Part shown: positions 32,844-39,353 of the stretch, in pieces
Numbering within the stretch: the first letter of the stretch is position 1
Layout of the letters: every line of letters starts with the position of its first letter
Origin: Clostridiales bacterium
Lineage (GTDB): Bacteria > Bacillota > Clostridia > Oscillospirales > Oscillospiraceae
Reading direction: 5' to 3'
DNA: 39,353 bases
NCBI GenBank assembly: GCA_902363045.1
Contig: CABIYX010000030.1
Location: 1 to 39,353, forward strand
Notes under the pieces: generated by a model
Databases searched by the model: none
What the model was told of the DNA's origin: nothing
Seen by the model: only the letters and a program-made list of their open reading frames with translations
Made by a program: the position numbers and the translations under genes

Positions 32844-33069
32844 TCAGACCCTGGCCAGAGCCTGCTCCAGGTCCGCAATGATGTCCTTCACATCCTCAAT
32901 GCCCGCCCATCCGGCCTGACCGGCCGGATAGGGGCCCGTTGAGATTGGACTGCGGAGCCGGAACTCAATTCCGTCTCCGCGCAAGATTTTGCGCGGCAAA
33001 ATGCTTGCACGCGCCAAAGGCGCGTCCCCGCGCTGCGGGGCCCCCTCTGTGGGCATGAGAGAGTCGGCG
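32844..33069 (-). repeat. tandem repeat unit B: gene tail plus hairpin cluster
   Basis: A 226-base near-copy of the preceding unit, directly abutting the real gene end at 33070. Its last ~110 bases appear identical to unit A; the central part near 32928-32955 carries the few differences. The tail copy encodes GIEDVKDIIADLEQALARV with one changed residue from the real end. A 71-codon open frame through the repeat is probably not translated. Confidence 0.85.
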
Positions 33070-34353
33070 TCAGACCCCGGCCAGAGCCTGCTCCAGGTCC
33101 GCGATGATGTCCTTCACATCTTCAATGCCCACAGAGAAGCGCACCAGATCGGGGGCGACCCCGGCGGCGGCCAGCTCCGCGTCGTTCATCTGGCGGTGGG
33201 TGGAGGAGGCGGGGTGCAGCACACAGGTCTTGGCGTCCGCCACGTGGGTGGCGATGGAGGCCAGCTTCAGCCCGGCCATGAATTTCTCTGCCGCGGTCCG
33301 GCCGCCCTTCACGCCGAAGATGACCACGCCGCAGGTCCCGTTGGGCAGGTACTTCTGCGCCCGCTGGTGGTACTTGTCCCCGGGCAGCCCGGCGTACTGG
33401 ACCCAGGCGATCTTGTCGTGGCCCTGGAGATACTCGGCCACCGCCTGGGCGTTCTCACAGTGCTTCTTCATCCGCAGGGGAAGGGTCTCCAGCCCGATGT
33501 TCAGCAGGAAGCAGTTGTTGGGGGAGGGAATGGAGCCCAGGTCCCGCATGAGCTGGACGGTGGCCTTGGTGATGTAGGCCCCCTCCAGACCGAAGCGCTG
33601 GGTGTAGGTGACTCCGTGATAGCTCTCATCCGGGGTGGTCAGGCCGGGGAACTTGTCGGCGTGGGCGTTCCAGTCGAACTTGCCGCTGTCCACGATGGCG
33701 CCGCCTACGGTGAGGGCGTGGCCGTCCATATACTTGGTGGTGGAGTGGGTGACGATGTCACAGCCCCACTGGAAGGGGCGGCAGTTCACCGGGGTAGCGA
33801 AGGTATTGTCCATGATAAGGGGAACTCCGTGGGCATGGGCCGCCTTGGCAAACTTTTCGATGTCCAGCACGGTGAGGGCGGGGTTGGCGATGGTCTCTCC
33901 AAAGACCGCCTTGGTGTTGGGACGGAAGGCGGCGTTCAGTTCCTCCTCAGAGCACTCGGGATCCACGAAGGTGAACTCGATGCCCATGCGCTTCATGGTG
34001 ACGGAAAACAGGTTGAAGGTCCCACCGTAGATGGAGGTGGAGGAGATGATGTGGTCTCCGCAGCCCGCGATGTTGAAGATAGCATAGAAGTTGGCCGCCT
34101 GTCCGGAGGACAGCAGCATGGCGGCGGAGCCCCCCTCCAGGGCGCAGATCTTGGCCGCTACCGTGTCGTTGGTGGGGTTTTGCAGTCTGGTATAGAAGTA
34201 GCCGCTGGCCTCCAGATCGAACAGCTTGCCCATCTCCTCGCTGGTCTCATAGCGGAAGGTGGTGGACTGGACGATGGGGAAATTGCGGGGTTCGCCGTTG
34301 CCGGGCCGGTAGCCGGCGTGGAGGCAGTCGGTGGAGATCTGATAATCGCTCAT
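33070..34353 (-). CDS. O-acetylhomoserine sulfhydrylase / aminocarboxypropyltransferase
   Basis: A 427-residue PLP enzyme of the Cys/Met metabolism class. It makes homocysteine from O-acetylhomoserine and sulfide. K207 in THSTTKYMDGH binds PLP; the family blocks YTRLQNPT, LSSGQAA, STSIYGGT and DNTFATP are present. Length is standard for the MetY type. ATG 34353 follows GAGGG; an ATG eight codons upstream has no good site. Its last ~18 codons and stop are repeated twice downstream in the array. No SAM riboswitch is seen in the short upstream region. MetZ or cystathionine gamma-synthase are less likely because of the length and YTRLQNPT insertion. Confidence 0.93.
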   Translation of the reverse strand: MSDYQISTDCLHAGYRPGNGEPRNFPIVQSTTFRYETSEEMGKLFDLEASGYFYTRLQNPTNDTVAAKICALEGGSAAMLLSSGQAANFYAIFNIAGCGDHIISSTSIYGGTFNLFSVTMKRMGIEFTFVDPECSEEELNAAFRPNTKAVFGETIANPALTVLDIEKFAKAAHAHGVPLIMDNTFATPVNCRPFQWGCDIVTHSTTKYMDGHALTVGGAIVDSGKFDWNAHADKFPGLTTPDESYHGVTYTQRFGLEGAYITKATVQLMRDLGSIPSPNNCFLLNIGLETLPLRMKKHCENAQAVAEYLQGHDKIAWVQYAGLPGDKYHQRAQKYLPNGTCGVVIFGVKGGRTAAEKFMAGLKLASIATHVADAKTCVLHPASSTHRQMNDAELAAAGVAPDLVRFSVGIEDVKDIIADLEQALAGV

Positions 34354-34395
34354 GGAGATTCCCTCTTTCTGAATCAAGATAAGATACCGATACTA

Positions 34396-34424
34396 AGAGT
34401 AATAAGATTTTGGGGGCTTGTCAA
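34396..34424 (-). promoter_or_regulatory. promoter of the O-acetylhomoserine sulfhydrylase gene
   Basis: On the minus strand TTGACA (34419-34424) and TACTCT (34396-34401) are 17 bases apart, leaving a leader of ~35 bases. The upstream GerMN gene ends only 17 bases beyond it. Confidence 0.65.
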
Positions 34425-34440
34425 GAAAAAAGTAAGTGGC

Positions 34441-34938
34441 TCAGTTTCCGGAGACGGTCAGGACCTCCTGATCCAGAAGGGCCTCCTCCGCCTGCATGGT
34501 CTGGTGGCTGCGGGAGTGGTAGGTGTGTCCGGCGGACTGGATCTGGACGGCGTCCACCCCGTCCACCTGGCTCAGGGTGAGGACCAGGCAGTAGTCCGCC
34601 AGAGTGAGGGACACATCGGCCAGTCCGCCGTACTGCTCCGACAGGCTGAGGGTGAGCAGGCCGTCCTCCAGGGACCAGCCCTGGAGGGAGAGGCCCTCGG
34701 GGAAGGGGGAGGTCAGGCCGCCCTGGGTGGGGCCGGAGAACAGGGCGTCCACCAGCTCCTCCACGCCGGGCCCCTCCGGCCCTTGGTAGGGCTGGGAGAG
34801 GATGGCCGGGCCGTGGGGCGTCCCCTTGGCTGGATCGGCACAGAAGTAAAGCTGGACGCCGGAGCTGTTTCCGGCGCCTCCGCAGCTGGAAAGGGAGAGT
34901 GTCAGGGCCAGCACGGCCAGCAAAGCAGCGGGTCTCAC
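34441..34938 (-). CDS. GerMN-domain lipoprotein
   Basis: A 165-residue secreted lipoprotein. The signal peptide MRPAALLAVLALTLSL ends in the lipobox LSSC; the mature part starts CGGAGNSSG. The remaining ~140 residues form one GerMN domain with VQLYFCADPAKG, VEELVDALFSGP and LTLSLSEQYGG, ending in a VDAVQIQ strand. The GTG start at 34938 overlaps the stop of the histidine kinase gene (GTGA), with AGGAGGTGA as ribosome site. The direct coupling to a response regulator and kinase resembles LpqB of the actinobacterial MtrAB-LpqB system. It could sense wall or envelope state for the kinase. The related sporulation protein GerM is the alternative, but is not coupled to a kinase. Confidence 0.85.
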   Translation of the reverse strand: MRPAALLAVLALTLSLSSCGGAGNSSGVQLYFCADPAKGTPHGPAILSQPYQGPEGPGVEELVDALFSGPTQGGLTSPFPEGLSLQGWSLEDGLLTLSLSEQYGGLADVSLTLADYCLVLTLSQVDGVDAVQIQSAGHTYHSRSHQTMQAEEALLDQEVLTVSGN

Positions 34939-36422
34939 AGAGGCTCACCTCCTACCTCGGGGGTCTCACAGGGGAATCCGGCGGTGAATACGCTGCCCTC
35001 CGGCTGGCGGCGCTGGGCGGTGATCCAGCCCCCGTGGCGGCGCACAGTGTCCCGGACGATGGACAGCCCCAGACCGGTGCCTCCCGCCGCCCGGGAGCGG
35101 GCTTTGTCCACCCGGTAGAAGCGGTTGAACACCTTGGGTAGCTCCTCCTCCGGGATGCCGATGCCGGTGTCGGCCACCTCCAGCAGCACCTGGTCCCCGT
35201 CCCGGCAGACGGAGACGAATACCTTCCCGCCGGGCAGGTTGTACTTGATGGCGTTTTCCATCAGATTGAAGCAGATCTGGTACAGGTCGTCCTCCGTACA
35301 CCGCAGGGTACAGCCGGAGCGCAGGCTGGTCTCCACCGTGACCTGGGCGGCGTCCGCCACCGGGGCCAGCATGGACAGGGCGCGCCGGGCCACGGCGGCA
35401 AGATCCACGACCTGGGTGGCCCCCACCGGAAGGCTGTCCAGCCGGGTGAGGGAGAGCAGATGCTCGGTGATGCGGGTGAGACGGTCGGCCTCCTCCCCAA
35501 TGTCCGAGACGAAGTCCCGCAGGGTTTCCTGGTCCATCTCCTCGCTCTGGAGGATGGAGTCGGCCAGCAGGCGGATGGAGGCCAGAGGGGTCTTGAGTTC
35601 ATGGGAGGCGTCGGAGACAAAACGGCGGCGGACCTCCTCTGTGGTCTGAAGGCGGTCGGTGAGTTGATTGAACTCCTCAGCCAGGTGGGCCAGTTCGTCC
35701 TTTCCCGCCGGCTGGAGGCGGTGGCCATACTCCCCCTCGCCCACCACCCGGATGGCGCCCAGCAGGGCCCCGATCCGGGCGGTGAGCACCTTGGAAAAGA
35801 GGGCGCTCACCGACAGGGCAATTACCGCCAGCACCAGGGAGATGGTGCGCAGGTTCTGCTGGAGATTCATCAGAAGAGTGCCCTGAGTCTCGTCCCGGTC
35901 ACGCACATAGATAGCGCCAATGGTCATATCACGGTACACAATGGGCGCGGCGGCAGTGGAGAGGAGGGTGCCCTCTTTATAGGCGGAGTAAAAGACATCA
36001 TTGCCCTGGAGGGCCAGTACCACCTCCTGAAAGAGGGCGTACTGGTATTGGGGGGAGGATGGCTGCTCCGCCGGATCCCTGTCCTCCTCCTTATCCTGCT
36101 GGGTCAGACTGTCGTACAACAGCAGACCGGAGGGATCGGTGACCAGAATGCGCTCCAGCCCCATGCTGTCCAGCCGGTTCATTACCCGGGCGACCTGGTC
36201 GGCGGAGAGGGACTCCAGTTCCATGAGGGCGGAGGACATGACGGCCGCCTGACTGCGCAGGGAGTCCTTCTTGGAGGAGACCAGCAGGTCCTGGGCGGCC
36301 AGGAGCGGGTAGGTGTTCAGCAGCACCAGCACCAGGGCCAAAATGGCCAGATAGCTCATGGCATATTTGACCTGGAGGCGGGCGAAAAATGGGATCTTCT
36401 GTTGTTCCTTCTCTGTGCTCAA
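34935..36422 (-). CDS. membrane sensor histidine kinase, WalK/MtrB-like
   Basis: A 495-residue kinase. A cytoplasmic N-terminus (~20 residues) precedes TM1 (~21-43), an extracytoplasmic sensor domain (~44-190), TM2 (~191-214) and a HAMP linker (to ~265). H274 lies in FVSDASHELKTPLASI. The ATPase domain has NLMENAIKYN, DTGIGIPEEEL and GTGLGLSIV. The TTG start at 36422 follows AAGGGG by eight bases; the longer open frame would cross the regulator gene and is rejected. It lacks a clear PAS domain, unlike WalK, and this fits MtrB better. It lies 28 bases after the response regulator gene and overlaps the lipoprotein gene. Confidence 0.92.
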   Translation of the reverse strand: MSTEKEQQKIPFFARLQVKYAMSYLAILALVLVLLNTYPLLAAQDLLVSSKKDSLRSQAAVMSSALMELESLSADQVARVMNRLDSMGLERILVTDPSGLLLYDSLTQQDKEEDRDPAEQPSSPQYQYALFQEVVLALQGNDVFYSAYKEGTLLSTAAAPIVYRDMTIGAIYVRDRDETQGTLLMNLQQNLRTISLVLAVIALSVSALFSKVLTARIGALLGAIRVVGEGEYGHRLQPAGKDELAHLAEEFNQLTDRLQTTEEVRRRFVSDASHELKTPLASIRLLADSILQSEEMDQETLRDFVSDIGEEADRLTRITEHLLSLTRLDSLPVGATQVVDLAAVARRALSMLAPVADAAQVTVETSLRSGCTLRCTEDDLYQICFNLMENAIKYNLPGGKVFVSVCRDGDQVLLEVADTGIGIPEEELPKVFNRFYRVDKARSRAAGGTGLGLSIVRDTVRRHGGWITAQRRQPEGSVFTAGFPCETPEVGGEPL

Positions 36423-36450
36423 GGGACTTCCCCTTTCTGGCGGGCTGCGT

Positions 36451-37164
36451 TCATTTGGATGGGGCGGCGGAGACAGGCCGGCTGCTGAGGTAGTAGCCCA
36501 CCCCCCACTTGGTGCGGATATACTCGGGGTTGGCGGGGTCCAGCTCCAGCTTCTCCCGCAGGCGGCGGACATGGACGTCCACCGTGCGGTAGTCCCCAAT
36601 GTACTCATAGCCCCACACCACATTGAGCAGGTTTTCCCGGCTGTACACCCGTCCGGGGTTGCGCATGAGCAGTTCCATCAGATCGAACTCCTTGGCGGTG
36701 AGGTCCACCGGGACCCCGTCCTTCCAGGCGGAGCGCCCGTTGGGGTCCAGGCGGATGTGGCCCACGGTGAGGGGGCTTTTGGACGCCTGCTTCTGCACCG
36801 CCGCGCCGGAGCGGCGCAGCAGGGCGCGGACCCGGGCTTTCAGCTCCAGGATATTGAAGGGCTTGGTGATGTAGTCATCCGCTCCGCACTCGAAGCCCAT
36901 GATCTTGTCCGCGTCCTCCCCCTTGGCGGTGAGCATGATAACTGGGACGTTGGAGAACTCCCGGATGCGCATACAGGCCTGGAGCCCGTCGATCTTGGGC
37001 ATCATCAGGTCCAGAATAATCAGATCGAAATTCCCCTCCCGGGCCAGCTCCACGGCTTCCTCCCCATCATAGCCGGTCTCCACCTGATAGCCCTCATTTT
37101 TCAGGTTAAAGGTGATCCCCTTTACCAGGACGCGCTCGTCGTCCACGACCAATATTTTTGCCAT
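36451..37164 (-). CDS. OmpR-family response regulator, WalR/MtrA-like
   Basis: A 237-residue regulator. Receiver: acid pair D8-D9, phosphate acceptor D52 in LIILDLMMP and Lys in TKPFN. The winged helix includes LTAKEFDLMELLMRNPGRV, the VWGYEYIGDYRTVDVHVRRLREKLE recognition part split over two helices, and WGVGYYL at the end. These features resemble WalR/VicR and MtrA. It has AAAAGGAG upstream and is the first gene of the regulator-kinase-lipoprotein operon. A box of the right form for such a protein lies upstream of the M23 peptidase gene at 24258, so wall-hydrolase control is a reasonable hypothesis. Confidence 0.93.
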   Translation of the reverse strand: MAKILVVDDERVLVKGITFNLKNEGYQVETGYDGEEAVELAREGNFDLIILDLMMPKIDGLQACMRIREFSNVPVIMLTAKGEDADKIMGFECGADDYITKPFNILELKARVRALLRRSGAAVQKQASKSPLTVGHIRLDPNGRSAWKDGVPVDLTAKEFDLMELLMRNPGRVYSRENLLNVVWGYEYIGDYRTVDVHVRRLREKLELDPANPEYIRTKWGVGYYLSSRPVSAAPSK

Positions 37165-37206
37165 AGCTTGAAACTCCTTTTGTTCTGAAAACGGTAAGCG
37201 GCTGGA

Positions 37207-37614
37207 TCAGCCCGGAGCGGACGCGGTGATGTACGGACGCAGGGTCTCCAGGGTGGCCTCTCCGATCCCGGACACCTCCGTCAGCTGGTCCACCGACTGA
37301 AAGGGGCCGTGCTCCGCCCGGTAGGCGGCGATGGCCTCCGCCTTGGCCGGGCCGATGCCCGGCAGACGCTCCAGGTCCTCTGGGGCGGCGGTATTCAGAT
37401 CGATGACCTCGCCCTCCAGCAGACTGTCCGGGCGGCTCCCGTCCATGCTCCCGCTGGCGGCGGGCTGGAGGGAAGCGCTGCTGCCGGGATGGGCGGCGGT
37501 GATGGTATACGGCTCCGGACTGCTGTGTCCCGCCAGGAACCAGCCGCCTGTAAACAGGATGAAGCCGGCGGTGAGCAGCAGGGCCCACTTTTCATATCGG
37601 GGCAGATCCGCCAT
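37207..37614 (-). CDS. comEA: ComEA-like DNA-binding protein
   Basis: A 135-residue membrane-anchored protein. One helix near residues 9-28 (WALLLTAGFILFTGGWFLAG) precedes a flexible linker and a C-terminal double helix-hairpin-helix domain (VIDLNTAAPEDLERLPGIGP and the later VSGIGEATLETL). ComEA binds incoming DNA at the cell surface during transformation. The usual SLBB domain before the HhH is missing, so this is a short form. The comEC gene is not adjacent in the window. GGAGGG precedes ATG 37614. It is divergent from dacF and lies 42 bases before the regulator-kinase operon, with no terminator seen between them. Confidence 0.88.
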   Translation of the reverse strand: MADLPRYEKWALLLTAGFILFTGGWFLAGHSSPEPYTITAAHPGSSASLQPAASGSMDGSRPDSLLEGEVIDLNTAAPEDLERLPGIGPAKAEAIAAYRAEHGPFQSVDQLTEVSGIGEATLETLRPYITASAPG

Positions 37615-37634
37615 ATTTTTCTCCCTCCTGACGC

Positions 37635-37663
37635 TTGCGGAGCGGTGGGGCGTTTGCTATAAT
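37635..37663 (+). promoter_or_regulatory. extended -10 promoter of dacF
   Basis: TTGCGG (37635-37640) and TATAAT (37658-37663) are 17 bases apart, with TGC directly before the -10, which forms an extended -10 promoter. The leader would be ~75 bases. Confidence 0.6.
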
Positions 37664-37715
37664 AAAGTTTACATATTGCTGGAACGCCCGACCCGCCGGT
37701 TCCAATTTGTCTTCT

Positions 37716-37745
37716 ATTATACCATATATACGGAGAATTGCCCAA
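37716..37745 (-). promoter_or_regulatory. extended -10 promoter toward comEA
   Basis: On the minus strand TTGGGC (37740-37745) and TATAAT (37716-37721) are 18 bases apart, with TGG before the -10. Its -35 overlaps the dacF start codon region. Confidence 0.45.
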
Positions 37746-39106
37746 TGAAAAAAACACGTTTTCTGTCGCTGGTCCTGACGTTGTCGGTGCTGGCGGCCCT
37801 GTTCCTGCCGGTGTCCGCCTCGGCCCTGGAGGAGCCGGCGCTGAACTGCGCCCACGCCGTTCTGCTGGACGCAAATTACAACGAGGTCCTGTATGAGAAG
37901 AACGCCTATGAGAAGGCGTACCCCGCCAGCATCACCAAGGTGATGACCGCCCTGCTGGTGCTGGAGGCCATCCAGGAGGGAAAGCTTGCCCCGGAGACCC
38001 CCATCACGGCCTCGGCCGCCGCGGCCCAGATCCCGGAGGGGAGCTCTACCGCCAATATCAAGGCGGGTGAGGTCCTGACGGTGGAACAGCTGCTGTACTG
38101 CCTGCTGCTCCCCTCGGCCAACGAGGCGGCTCAGATCCTGGCGGAGGCGGTGGATGGGGACCAGGCGGCTTTCGTGGAGCACATGAACCAGCGAGCCAAG
38201 GAGCTGGGCTGCCAAGGAACCCACTTTGTCAATGTCCACGGCTTCCACGACCCCAACCACTATACTACCGCCTATGACATTGCCCTGATGATGCAGGCGG
38301 CCATGGAATATGAGCTGTTTCAGACCATCATCACCAGTCCCAACCATGTGATCCCCGCCACCAACCTGTCGGAGGAGCGGACCGTCCGCAACACAAACGC
38401 CCTCACCTCCAACTGGACCTATACCGGCTATCTCTACCGCCGGGGGACCGGGGGCAAGACGGGCTCCACCGATGAGGCGGGCAAGTGCCTGGTGGAGACG
38501 GCAAAGGACGGGGACACCTATCTGATCTCCGTCATTCTGGGCTCGGGACCGGTAACGGACGCCAACGGCGAGGAGCGCCAGGGCCAGTTCTATGAGACCA
38601 TCCGCCTGCTGGACTGGGGCTTTGACAACTTCCGCCGGGTCACCCTGGCCCCGGAGGGCACCCTGGTGGCCAAGGTCAAGGTCAACTTGTCCACCCAGGC
38701 GGACGAGGTGAACGTCAAGCCCCAGGGCGAGGTCACCCGCACGCTTCCCAAGGACGTGGACCTGGACCGGGTAGAGATGGTCCCCCGGCTGTTCAGCGAG
38801 AGCGTGGACGCGCCTGTGGAGGCGGGACAGGTGCTGGGTACCATGGTGCTCAGCTATGAGGGGACGGAGTACGGAACTCTGGACCTGGTGGCGGATACCT
38901 CGGTGGAGCGGTCCCAGCTGCTGTACTATAAGTCTCAGGTGGAGCACTTTTTCCAGAACTCCGGGGTCAAGCTCATCCTGGCAGTGGCGCTGATCGTCGG
39001 GGCGGTGGTCCTGCTGCGGCTGCTGGTGTTCCGCCGGTCCCGACGCTACCGCGCGGGCGCGGGCGCGGGCAGACGGGGCCATTACAGCGGACGCCGCCGC
39101 CGCTGA
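37745..39106 (+). CDS. dacF: D-alanyl-D-alanine carboxypeptidase (PBP5/DacF type)
   Basis: A 453-residue serine DD-carboxypeptidase that trims the terminal D-Ala of peptidoglycan stems. The signal peptide (MKKTRFLSLVLTLSVLAALF) is followed by the catalytic domain with S62-x-x-K65 (SITK), S124-A-N126 and K238-T-G240 motifs, then a PBP5 C-terminal beta domain. A C-terminal membrane helix (~405-427) and a strongly basic tail, rich in Arg and Gly, end the protein. ATG 37745 follows GGAGA by eight bases. The catalytic set is complete, so it is active. It is divergent from comEA. DacF is sporulation-related in Bacillus; DacA is the housekeeping relative and is also possible. Confidence 0.94.
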   Translation: MKKTRFLSLVLTLSVLAALFLPVSASALEEPALNCAHAVLLDANYNEVLYEKNAYEKAYPASITKVMTALLVLEAIQEGKLAPETPITASAAAAQIPEGSSTANIKAGEVLTVEQLLYCLLLPSANEAAQILAEAVDGDQAAFVEHMNQRAKELGCQGTHFVNVHGFHDPNHYTTAYDIALMMQAAMEYELFQTIITSPNHVIPATNLSEERTVRNTNALTSNWTYTGYLYRRGTGGKTGSTDEAGKCLVETAKDGDTYLISVILGSGPVTDANGEERQGQFYETIRLLDWGFDNFRRVTLAPEGTLVAKVKVNLSTQADEVNVKPQGEVTRTLPKDVDLDRVEMVPRLFSESVDAPVEAGQVLGTMVLSYEGTEYGTLDLVADTSVERSQLLYYKSQVEHFFQNSGVKLILAVALIVGAVVLLRLLVFRRSRRYRAGAGAGRRGHYSGRRRR

Positions 39107-39263
39107 GGTCCTTCCAACAGGGGCACAGGGAACAGCCGCGTCAAGAGCCGATCCCCATACAGGCTGAGGGGCCGTCCAGACGTCCAAAAGCATCTGCCGC
39201 AAGAGCATCCTGCGGAGGCGGTGGAAGGATCAAGCCGATAAACAGTGAGCGTGAACTGCTGTT
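39107..39263. other. intergenic stretch after dacF with no recognised gene
   Basis: No coding or RNA gene is supported. There is no clear intrinsic terminator for dacF. A short open frame on the minus strand has no ribosome site and low-quality codon content. Confidence 0.5.
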
Positions 39264-39353
39264 TTGACAGTGCATCTGTCAAGTAAAAGTAGACACAAAA
39301 AAGCGCAGCTAACAGAAGCCCAGTTCGGTCCTGTACTGAACTGGGCTTCTATA
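39264..39353. mobile_element. possible insertion-sequence end at the window edge
   Basis: TTGACAG (39264-39270) and CTGTCAA (39276-39282) form a palindrome. The second arm starts a segment TGTCAAGTAAAAGTAGACAC (39277-39296) that resembles IS21-type terminal repeats. No transposase is inside the window. A 13-bp perfect hairpin (39314-39326 with 39338-39350) follows; it could be a terminator of a gene beyond the edge. Confidence 0.4.
39314..39350. terminator. 13-bp hairpin at the right edge
   Basis: AGAAGCCCAGTTC (39314-39326) and GAACTGGGCTTCT (39338-39350) are exact inverted copies with an 11-base loop. The sequence after it is cut off, so a T-run cannot be checked. Confidence 0.4.

Noticed and set aside
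32663..33056. Two ~70-codon frames inside the tandem repeats
   Set aside because: They arise from the repeat unit and gene-tail copy, lack usable ribosome sites and consist partly of hairpin sequence.
32619..33069. CRISPR-like array
   Set aside because: The period is ~225 bases with gene-tail copies; there are no short repeats with unique spacers and no cas genes.
34354..34440. SAM riboswitch before the O-acetylhomoserine sulfhydrylase gene
   Set aside because: The leader is only ~35 bases and contains no S-box features.
37331..37744. N-terminal extension of dacF
   Set aside because: The added part is antisense to comEA and precedes a proper signal peptide and ribosome site at 37745.
39082..39282. 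66-codon minus-strand frame after dacF
   Set aside because: It overlaps the dacF end, has no ribosome site and no similarity that I recognise.

Overview
The window looks like chromosomal DNA from a GC-rich, spore-forming Clostridia, most likely an Oscillospiraceae gut anaerobe of the Flavonifractor/Lawsonibacter/Dysosmobacter kind. The support is an intact sigma-K with a hydrophobic pro-sequence, a Leu-type T-box leader, GGAGG-like ribosome sites before most genes, GerMN and DacF-type proteins, TAXI-TRAP and HAAAP transporters, and no respiratory or Gram-negative outer membrane genes. The genus is inferred from gene content only.

Left part (1-5.5 kb): three minus-strand genes encode a MoxR-type AAA+ ATPase, a DUF5682 protein and a VWA-domain protein, in the order and at about the sizes of the uncharacterised E. 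coli yehL-yehM-yehP operon. The next gene, a SWIM zinc-finger protein in E. coli, would lie off the left edge. A truncated transposase gene and an inverted repeat sit just upstream. From 5.5 to 9.9 kb a plus-strand set encodes an OPT oligopeptide transporter, a PqqD-like protein, a small membrane protein and a PepD-type dipeptidase, which suggests peptide uptake and cleavage.

Central part (9.9-24 kb): cdaR and glycerate kinase run on the minus strand opposite a D-2-hydroxyacid dehydrogenase, forming a glycerate or hydroxyacid module. Then come sigK, a complete TAXI-type TRAP transporter (binding protein, DUF1850 protein, fused permease), an aromatic amino acid permease with an acetamidase/formamidase, a KdpDE-like two-component pair without kdpFABC, and prfB without the usual frameshift site.

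Right part (24-39 kb): an M23/LysM/G5 cell-wall protein has a WalR/MtrA-like box at its promoter. A Leu-type T-box controls ilvB-ilvN-ilvB-ilvN-ilvC. A DUF3783 gene follows, then a striking array of two ~225-bp tandem repeats containing copies of the 3' end of the adjacent O-acetylhomoserine sulfhydrylase gene. A response regulator, a histidine kinase and a GerMN lipoprotein follow in the layout of actinobacterial mtrA-mtrB-lpqB. Divergent comEA and dacF come next, and an IS-like end sits at the right edge. No tRNA, rRNA or CRISPR array was seen.
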